A stretch of DNA of 8,817 bases from assembly GCA_002085355.1 (NCBI GenBank), contig NATN01000200.1, forward strand, positions 1 to 8,817, given 5' to 3'. This document shows, in pieces, positions 1-5,785 of the stretch. This DNA is from Candidatus Zhuqueibacterota bacterium 4484_87. GTDB taxonomy: Bacteria; Zhuqueibacterota; Zhuqueibacteria; Thermofontimicrobiales; Thermofontimicrobiaceae. Both the position numbers and the translations under genes were made by a program. The notes beneath the pieces are model-generated. The model ran no database searches. It had not been told where the DNA came from and saw only the letters and a list, made by a program, of their open reading frames with translations. The stretch's first letter is position 1. Each line of letters starts with the position of its first letter.

Positions 1-1248
1 GATCGCGACAAACAACGTGTGTTGGATGGTCTCGAGGGCGCTAACGTCAGCGGAGGTTTTAATCGCAGAAAGATGGAACAGATTTTGGCAGGACTGGGCA
101 AACGAGTTTTTTTGATGAATAATGTTCACGAGAGTGAGCCGGTAATTTTTCACACGCGCTGGGTGATGTCTTATCTGCGCGGGCCTTTGACGCGCAATCA
201 AATAAAAAAATTGATGGCAGACAAAGAGAAATTTATGTCTGACAGTGGGGAGACTACGCAGGTGAAAGCTGGTTCCCGAAGCAAGAAATCCGCTTCTCAG
301 CGTCCGGCGATACCACCGAAAATTTCTCAATATTTTTATCCGATCAAAAAAAGTCAGCCTGCAGGCGCTAATTTATTTTACGAGCCAATGCTGCTGGGAA
401 TGGGCAGCGTGTATTTCAGCGGGAAAAAGATCAAAAAGTCGGTGGAAAAAGATGTGGCAATGTTGGCGGATTTTCCGGATCACTCCGGTTTTGTGGAGTG
501 GAGCGATGCGAGTGAGGCGAATATCACAGATGATTCGCTGTTGAAGGAACCTGAAAGCAAAAATGCAGAATTTGGCGAACCTGTCTCATCAGCAACAGAC
601 GCGAAAAATTATCGCACCTGGAGCAAGGAGTTCAAAGAATGGCTTTATCGGTCTCAGCGATTGGAGTTGCGAACGAACCCGCATCTTAAAATAAATTCTT
701 TTCCGGGAGAATCAGAGCGGGATTTTCGCATTCGTCTGCAAATGGCAGCACGTGAAAAGCGCGATGAGGCGGTGGAGAAATTAAGAAAAAAATATGCGAC
801 CAAAATAAAGAGCATGGAAGCAAAAATTCAGCGCGCCGAGTTTGCCTTGGAGCGGGAACAGGAACAGGCAAAACAGCAGAAAGTGCAAACCGCCATTTCC
901 CTTGGTACGACTTTGTTAGGAGCATTCCTGGGCAGAAAAGCAGTGAGCCGCTCAACTGTCGGAAGAGCTACAACTGCTGCCAGAGGAGCAAGCCGGGCAA
1001 TGAAAGAGGCGAAAGACGTTGAAAGAGCCAAGATGAAATTGGAGAATTTGCAGCAACAGATGGAGGAGCTTCAGGAAGAGTTAGCTCGGGAAATTGAAGA
1101 TATTAAAATTGAATTCGATAATTTGACAGAAGATTTGGAGGTTGTCGAACTGAAACCGAAAAAATCGGATATTTCTGTTTCCTTTGTGAGCTTGGTATGG
1201 GTCCCCTATTGGCAGGATGAAAAGGGGGGAATTCAGGCAGCTTTTTAA
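1..1248 (+). CDS. HerA/VirB4-like ATP-binding protein, C-terminal part (5' end outside window)
   Basis: The reading frame is open from base 1, so this is the 3' part of a longer gene. The GTG at 19 is an in-frame internal codon and has no ribosome-binding site, so it should not be taken as the start. Numbering residues from base 1, about 33-70 carry a 'RVFLMNNVHESEPVIFHTRW' stretch followed by SYLRGPLT. I recognise these from the ends of DUF87/HerA-like or VirB4-like P-loop ATPases found in many environmental bacteria. The Walker motifs would lie upstream and cannot be seen. A low-complexity Lys/Ser linker (about 75-105) follows, then a charged coiled coil (about 245-295), a Gly/Ala/Ser-rich segment (about 299-330), a second coiled coil (about 332-375) and a conserved-looking end containing SFVSLVWVPYW. 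The likely role is a motor or ATPase acting on DNA or protein, possibly oligomerising through the coiled coils. The substrate is unknown. The family call comes from recalled motifs. Confidence 0.7.
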   Translation, partial: DRDKQRVLDGLEGANVSGGFNRRKMEQILAGLGKRVFLMNNVHESEPVIFHTRWVMSYLRGPLTRNQIKKLMADKEKFMSDSGETTQVKAGSRSKKSASQRPAIPPKISQYFYPIKKSQPAGANLFYEPMLLGMGSVYFSGKKIKKSVEKDVAMLADFPDHSGFVEWSDASEANITDDSLLKEPESKNAEFGEPVSSATDAKNYRTWSKEFKEWLYRSQRLELRTNPHLKINSFPGESERDFRIRLQMAAREKRDEAVEKLRKKYATKIKSMEAKIQRAEFALEREQEQAKQQKVQTAISLGTTLLGAFLGRKAVSRSTVGRATTAARGASRAMKEAKDVERAKMKLENLQQQMEELQEELAREIEDIKIEFDNLTEDLEVVELKPKKSDISVSFVSLVWVPYWQDEKGGIQAAF

Positions 1249-1299
1249 TAGAAATGTCGGCGGGGATTTAAATTTTATTCAACGGATGAGGAAAACAAT

Positions 1300-1815
1300 A
1301 TGGAATTTTTTGATCTTATTGCCAGCCGTTACAGCGTTCGCGCTTATCGCCAGGATGAAGTGGAAAAAGAAAAATTGCAAAGAATATTGGCTGCTGCGCA
1401 AATTGCGCCTACAGCGAATAACCAACAACCATTTCGGATTATTGTGATTTCCACGCAAGGCAAAGAGGAAGAGTTGCTGCGAATTTATCATCGCAGTTGG
1501 TTTGTGCAACCACCGCTTATTTTGTGCGTGTGTGCGCTTCCCAAAATGGCGTGGACTCGAAGAGACGGAAAAAATTACGCCGAAGTAGATGCAACAATCG
1601 CTATGGACCATCTTGTTTTAGCAGCGGCGGACGAAGGACTGGGTACTTGCTGGGTCGCGGCGTTTGACCCCCAAGCTGCGAAAGAAATTCTCGATTTACC
1701 GGATGATGTCGAAGTGATTGCATTCACTCCGCTGGGCTATCCGGCGGACGCGCCAAGGACCAAAAAAAGAATGGATGTTTCAGAGTTGGTATATTTTGAA
1801 AAATGGGGTAAGTAA
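1300..1815 (+). CDS. Nitroreductase family protein (FMN-dependent oxidoreductase)
   Basis: This 171-residue protein has the hallmarks of the small nitroreductase family, flavoproteins that use NAD(P)H to reduce nitro, quinone or similar substrates, usually as cytoplasmic homodimers. Visible motifs are RYSVR at residues 10-14 (FMN phosphate binding region), APTANNQQP at 36-44, GLGTCWVAAFD at 113-123 and PLGYP at 144-148. All are in the usual order, and the length suits the short subfamily. The ATG is preceded by GGATGAGG (1284-1291) at good spacing, which supports this start. It lies 51 bases after the ATPase gene on the same strand, so co-transcription is possible, but the two have no obvious functional link. 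The physiological substrate cannot be read from the sequence. No frameshift or missing core motif is seen. Confidence 0.9.
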   Translation: MEFFDLIASRYSVRAYRQDEVEKEKLQRILAAAQIAPTANNQQPFRIIVISTQGKEEELLRIYHRSWFVQPPLILCVCALPKMAWTRRDGKNYAEVDATIAMDHLVLAAADEGLGTCWVAAFDPQAAKEILDLPDDVEVIAFTPLGYPADAPRTKKRMDVSELVYFEKWGK

Positions 1816-1927
1816 GCTGGCGGCTGATGATCACGTTTGTCGTTGGTGACAGAGAGAGAAACTTTTATCAGTGGAACGAATCCAATTAAGTAATTTTCGC
1901 TCAAACCATTTGTTTTATTTAAATGAT

Positions 1928-1932
1928 AGGAG
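1928..1932 (+). promoter_or_regulatory. Ribosome-binding site supporting a GTG start
   Basis: AGGAG lies six bases before the GTG at 1939. There is no competing ATG with a better site nearby, and the hydrophobic anchor follows directly after this start, so GTG is taken as the true initiation codon of the BON-OmpA gene. Confidence 0.75.
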
Positions 1933-1938
1933 AAAAAA

Positions 1939-2646
1939 GTGAGCAAAAAAGCACTCATCTGGACAGGTCTGATTTTGCTGCTTGTAATTGCAGTGATTTG
2001 CATTTTGACCCATGCCGGAAAAATCGAAAGCAAGCTGACGCAACAGGCGCAGGACAAACTTGCCGCAGCCGGCTTTGATGGTGTAACCGTCAAATTTGAC
2101 GGAAGAAATGCTGTTTTGAGTGGTGAAATCGGATCTGACGAACTCTCTGCAAAAGCAGCGGCATTGATCGCCGGAATTCCCGGTGTGCGTAAGGTCGCGA
2201 ATTTGACGGAGATCAAACAGCAGCAGAAAACCGACGACGAACAAGTTGCTGACGCTGTTCCAGAAACTACGGCAGTAGAAAATGCACTAATAGTGTTGAA
2301 AAATTCACTGAGAAAGTTGAGTATTCATTTCGACACAAATTCCGACAGAATTTCCTCGATTTTTAGCAATGTTGTCGATCAGATTTCTCAATTGCTGAAA
2401 AAATATCAGCAAGCAAAAGTTGAAATTGTAGGGCATGCCGACAGCCGCGGCACTGAAGAATATAACCAGAAATTGAGCCTGAGGCGCGCCAATGCCGTCA
2501 AATCGGTGTTGGTGAAAAACGGAATTGATGGCTCCCGTCTAATTGTCAGCGGGAAGGGCGAAACTGAGCCGGTTGCCGAGAACACAACCGAAGCGGGAAT
2601 GGCAAAAAATCGAAGAGTGGAATTTATTGTAATTGAGGAGGAATAA
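1939..2646 (+). CDS. Membrane-anchored BON-OmpA domain envelope protein
   Basis: The 235-residue protein has three parts. Residues 5-26 form one uncleaved-looking transmembrane segment. Residues about 30-93 resemble a BON domain, with an amphipathic helix, a beta segment around VTVKFDGRNAVLSGEI and a closing GIPGVRKV. Residues about 120-235 are an OmpA C-terminal, peptidoglycan-binding domain. In the last part GHAD (165-168) and LSLRRA (179-184) supply the Asp168 and Arg183 that correspond to the diaminopimelate-contacting pair of this family, and NRRVEF closes the fold. The order TM-BON-OmpA resembles mycobacterial ArfA/OmpATb, although that is an architectural likeness and not proof of orthology. 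It probably sits in the inner membrane with its soluble part in the periplasm, holding the cell wall. The next gene begins two bases after its stop, so the two are almost certainly co-transcribed. GTG start, see 1928-1932. Confidence 0.88.
   Translation: MSKKALIWTGLILLLVIAVICILTHAGKIESKLTQQAQDKLAAAGFDGVTVKFDGRNAVLSGEIGSDELSAKAAALIAGIPGVRKVANLTEIKQQQKTDDEQVADAVPETTAVENALIVLKNSLRKLSIHFDTNSDRISSIFSNVVDQISQLLKKYQQAKVEIVGHADSRGTEEYNQKLSLRRANAVKSVLVKNGIDGSRLIVSGKGETEPVAENTTEAGMAKNRRVEFIVIEEE
2636..2641 (+). promoter_or_regulatory. Shine-Dalgarno of the HhH gene, embedded in the end of the BON-OmpA gene
   Basis: AGGAGG lies inside the last Glu codons of the upstream gene, seven bases before the ATG at 2649. 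The upstream stop codon sits between this site and the start, an arrangement typical of coupled translation. Confidence 0.8.
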
Positions 2647-2648
2647 CC

Positions 2649-3032
2649 ATGTCATTTTTAATAGGAGAAATACTCATTTGTTTGATCGTCGCATTCATAT
2701 TAGGGTTGATAATCGGCTGGCTGTTGCGAGGGCTCGGCTGTAAAAAAACTGTTAGCGAAATAGCGAAAGCTCCGCGACCAGATGAATTGACTAAAGTCGA
2801 AGGAATCGGTCCTAAAATTGCCAGTCTGTTGATTGCAGATGGCATCATGGACCTGGAAGATTTGTCCAAAACCTCTGTTGATCGACTGAATAAAATATTG
2901 GAAAAGGCAGGTACAAGATACAATATAGCCGATGCCGGTACCTGGCCCGAACAGGCAGCATTGGCAGTTCGTGGCGAATGGGATGAGCTGAAAAAATTGC
3001 AGGATGAACTCAAGGGTGGGCGTCGAGTTTAG
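2649..3032 (+). CDS. Membrane-anchored helix-hairpin-helix protein
   Basis: This 127-residue protein has an N-terminal transmembrane helix (residues about 4-27), a short basic linker, and a soluble domain built on a helix-hairpin-helix. The hairpin is the GIGPK at 52-56 within LTKVEGIGPKIASLLIADGI. A second helical part follows with TWPEQAALAVRGEWDELKKLQDELKGGR. This matches the family often annotated as 'predicted flap endonuclease-1-like 5' DNA nuclease' or DUF4332-like. I see only the DNA-binding-type hairpin and no acidic metal-binding active site, so nuclease activity is not supported. Its position two bases after an OmpA-type envelope gene, with its ribosome-binding site inside that gene, suggests it works with that protein. 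The domain's side of the membrane is not certain. If it is periplasmic, DNA binding would be an unlikely role and protein contact more plausible. An intrinsic terminator follows. Confidence 0.85.
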   Translation: MSFLIGEILICLIVAFILGLIIGWLLRGLGCKKTVSEIAKAPRPDELTKVEGIGPKIASLLIADGIMDLEDLSKTSVDRLNKILEKAGTRYNIADAGTWPEQAALAVRGEWDELKKLQDELKGGRRV

Positions 3033-3062
3033 TTTTTAGCGCATAAAATTTTCCCAGAATAG

Positions 3063-3102
3063 AAATCTCCGCTGTTTGATGAAAATGGCGGAGATTTTTT
3101 TT
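3063..3102 (+). terminator. Rho-independent terminator of the BON-OmpA/HhH operon
   Basis: A perfect 10-bp stem (AAATCTCCGC at 3063-3072 with GCGGAGATTT at 3088-3097) encloses a 15-base loop and runs into eight Ts (3095-3102). It lies 30 bases after the stop of the HhH gene. Confidence 0.9.
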
Positions 3103-3464
3103 ACCTGGTATTTTATAATCCGTCATTGATGCCTCTGATTTTCTTTCAGTGAAAACACTCCTTTGTGAACAAGCTGCTTGTGACTCTAATTTAACAGGTT
3201 ATGGGGACGATAACTTTCTTGGTTAGATAGAATTAAGAATAAATTATTAAATAACGCAAAAAAATAAACAATTGAAATTGAGAAAATGATCAGAACTAAT
3301 TAGTAATAATATAGAATACGTAAAAAATAGCGATATTAAATAATGAGGATTGTACCTGTGCCAGAAATATTGTCCAATCAATGCCAACAAAATTAACCTC
3401 GTTTTCTGTTGAGGAAGATTACTCAATTAATCCGTTTGTTTAACAATAATTTCAGGGAGGTACC
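3103..3464. other. AT-rich intergenic stretch without a gene
   Basis: No convincing coding frame or RNA gene is seen in these 362 bases. The gap lies between a terminator and the VWA-OmpA gene, so it should hold that gene's promoter and leader, but I cannot name a firm -35/-10 pair. Small symmetric elements are present: a perfect palindrome ACTAATTAGT at 3296-3305, the inverted pair CAATT-GA-AATTG at 3269-3280, and two direct copies of TTGTGA at 3163-3168 and 3178-3183, the second overlapping ACAAG-CTG-CTTGT (3169-3181). Any of these could be a binding site or chance in AT-rich DNA. A GGGAGG ribosome-binding site closes the stretch at 3455-3460. Confidence 0.6.
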
Positions 3465-5543
3465 ATGGAAAAATTACAAAAAATATTGCCGTTGGCACTG
3501 TTAGCGTTGCTAATTTTTATGGGAAACGTCGTTGCCCTTCCAACCGACTCTTTGACTTTGAAAGTTGTTAACACAGAGCGGGCGGTCGGAAATATCAAAT
3601 TCGTTCATCCTGCTGCAAACACAATAGTTTTACGGGTTCTTGATGAACAAGGCGTTCCTTTTACGGTGGTCAAAAAGGATCAAATAGAGATTACTGATGG
3701 GGGGAAAAAAGCAAAGATTGATAAAGTTGACCCATTGACGGCTGAAGTCGGGACAACCTTGAATATTATACTCGTCCTTGATAATAGCTCTTCAATGCTG
3801 CCATATATCAAAGAACTAAAAACAAGCGTGGAAAAACTTCTGCAAGCGCTTGGCGGGAAAAGTCGCGTTGCGGTTGTCGTTTTCTCGGAGCAGAATGGAA
3901 TTTCTAATGATTTCAAATTGCTCAAAAAAACTGTGAATCTGCGGTTGTTGGATTTTACAAAGGATATGGGTGCTGTCCGAAGGTTCGTGGGACGGGTTTA
4001 TAGTGGTATTAATTTGTCGAATCGTACATATTTATATGATGCTCTTTTGCTTGGATTGCAGAAAGCAAAAGAGTTACCGGAAAATGCGGTTACGGCGATG
4101 GTAGTTTTCAGTGACGGAAATGATTTAGGAAGTAAATTTTCCGCTGCACAGGTCATAGGCAGCGCTTCGGATGTGAAATTTACAATTTATAGTATTGATT
4201 TCAGCAAGGCACGTGATTATAATCCATTGCTGAAGAAAATAGCCCTTGGTTCACCGCAGGGAAAAGCCTTTCAGGCTTCGAAAGCTGCGCAATTGTTGCC
4301 TATTTTCGACAAACTTTCCAAAGAAATAATAACGGAATTCAAGGTTACTTATCATTTTCCTATTCCTCCAAACGGAGAAATTCAGTTTTCGGGAGACACC
4401 CTCGTTGTGAAAACGAGAAAGGTGTTTGATGAATTCCCCATGCTTAACTATGTCTTTTTTGATAGCAACTCTGTAGATTTAGCCCAAAAATATATTTTGT
4501 TTTCTTCAGCGGAAGAGGCAGCGAGTTTTAAAGAAGGTGAAATTCAAAAACCGCTGCAGAAATATTATCATCTGTTAAATGTAATTGGAAGCAGGCTGAA
4601 GAAAGACGAACAGGCAAAAGTGACGTTGATCGGCTGCACTATGAATGTGGGAGCAGAAAAGTCCAATAAAAAACTCGCCAGGGAGCGCGCTCAGGCAGTA
4701 GCCGATTATTTCAAAACCATCTGGAATATTGAAGGAGACAGGATCAAAATTGTGGCGAGAAATTTGCCCCGAAAACCTTCGAGCACCAAAACCCTGGAAG
4801 GGTGTGCTGAGAATCGGCGCGTCGAAATAATTTCAAATCACAGAAATATTCTCAACCCCATTCAATCGGAAATTGAAGAGATCACCTACTCGCCGGAAAT
4901 CGGTTATTTTTCGACAAAAGTGAACGCGCCGGAAGGGTTGGAATCTTTTGAAATATCGGCATATTCAGGTGAAACAAGATTGATAAACAAAAAATTTGAA
5001 GAGCCGCGAGAGCAGGTGAGCTGGAACTGGCTCGATCAAAAAGGCGAAAAAGTGTTCAATGTTTCAGAAATCAGTTACAGCATGAAAATTAAAGACATCG
5101 ATGGCAGAGCCTTTGAAACGCCAATGAAAGTCATTCCTGTACAACAGATCGAAGAGGCGACAAATATTGTTGAAATGAAAGAAGATACAGTCTATCAGAA
5201 ATTCAGCCTCGTTCTTTTTCCGTTCAATTCGTCTCGGCTGGATGCAAAAAACGCGAATCTTTTAAAACAGGTTGTCGCTGTTTATAAAAATCATCCGAAC
5301 TGTTGTGTCAAAGTTTACGGTTATTGCGACGACATTGGCAAAGAAGAATATAACATGAAGCTCTCATCACGCCGTGCGAAAATGGCACGTGACCTTTTGC
5401 GCAAAATGGGCGTTCCCGCGAAGAAAATCGTCCATCGTGGCTACGGTGAAATTAATCCAATTTTCAGCAACGCTTCACCGGAGGGTCGTTTTCTCAATCG
5501 TACAGTGCAGATTTACGTAGGCTATCCCAGCGGTGCAGAGTAA
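3465..5543 (+). CDS. Exported VWA domain protein with two OmpA-like domains
   Basis: The 692-residue protein starts at an ATG with GGGAGG four bases upstream. Residues 1-24 are a signal peptide, with likely cleavage after VVA. Residues about 95-300 form a von Willebrand factor A domain with an intact metal-ion site: DNSSS (Asp106, Ser108, Ser110), Thr188 and Asp217 in VVFSDGND. Residues about 326-457 form a first OmpA-like domain. Its usual GHTD-type motif reads GCTMNVG (390-396), with Met at the Asp position, although the later RERAQAV and ENRRVEI segments remain. A beta-rich linker domain (about 460-565) follows. The second OmpA-like domain (about 576-687) keeps Asp622 in GYCDDIG and Arg637 in LSSRRA, so it can probably bind peptidoglycan. 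The likely role is a periplasmic or outer-membrane-associated protein that grips the wall while its VWA domain binds a partner. The partner is unknown. It forms its own transcription unit, flanked by terminators at 3063-3102 and 5573-5607. Confidence 0.9.
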   Translation: MEKLQKILPLALLALLIFMGNVVALPTDSLTLKVVNTERAVGNIKFVHPAANTIVLRVLDEQGVPFTVVKKDQIEITDGGKKAKIDKVDPLTAEVGTTLNIILVLDNSSSMLPYIKELKTSVEKLLQALGGKSRVAVVVFSEQNGISNDFKLLKKTVNLRLLDFTKDMGAVRRFVGRVYSGINLSNRTYLYDALLLGLQKAKELPENAVTAMVVFSDGNDLGSKFSAAQVIGSASDVKFTIYSIDFSKARDYNPLLKKIALGSPQGKAFQASKAAQLLPIFDKLSKEIITEFKVTYHFPIPPNGEIQFSGDTLVVKTRKVFDEFPMLNYVFFDSNSVDLAQKYILFSSAEEAASFKEGEIQKPLQKYYHLLNVIGSRLKKDEQAKVTLIGCTMNVGAEKSNKKLARERAQAVADYFKTIWNIEGDRIKIVARNLPRKPSSTKTLEGCAENRRVEIISNHRNILNPIQSEIEEITYSPEIGYFSTKVNAPEGLESFEISAYSGETRLINKKFEEPREQVSWNWLDQKGEKVFNVSEISYSMKIKDIDGRAFETPMKVIPVQQIEEATNIVEMKEDTVYQKFSLVLFPFNSSRLDAKNANLLKQVVAVYKNHPNCCVKVYGYCDDIGKEEYNMKLSSRRAKMARDLLRKMGVPAKKIVHRGYGEINPIFSNASPEGRFLNRTVQIYVGYPSGAE

Positions 5544-5572
5544 TTTTTCTTCAATCAAATAAACTGAATGCT

Positions 5573-5607
5573 AAAAGCCCGGCTTTATTGTAAAGTCGGG
5601 CTTTTTT
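5573..5607 (+). terminator. Strong Rho-independent terminator after the VWA-OmpA gene
   Basis: A 15-bp stem (5573-5587 with 5591-5605, one G-T wobble) around a three-base TTG loop ends in six Ts (5602-5607), 29 bases past the stop codon. The left arm begins with four As, so it could also stop transcription coming from the other strand. Confidence 0.93.
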
Positions 5608-5785
5608 AATGGATGATATCCTCTTTGAAGAAAAACAGAATTAAATTTTCATTTTCGTGTATGTTTTAAAGAAAAGAACTGTTTGCATGAAAAAACGATT
5701 TGCAATCTTCGATATTTTTACTTATTTTTATTTTGAATAGCTAATCTTTTTTGAAACGGAAAATATTTTACTGAGGAGATCAAGG

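Noticed and set aside
1217..1447. A plus-strand open frame bridging the end of the ATPase gene and the nitroreductase gene
   Set aside because: It overlaps two well-supported genes in another frame and its product has no recognisable family features.
1737..2244. Two overlapping minus-strand open frames across the start of the BON-OmpA gene
   Set aside because: They lie opposite clear coding sequence and their products have the irregular composition of antisense frames.
3269..3317. Possible promoter (TTGAAA with TAATAT or TAGAAT) before the VWA-OmpA gene
   Set aside because: Spacing between the boxes does not fit a standard promoter, and such hexamers are expected by chance in AT-rich DNA.
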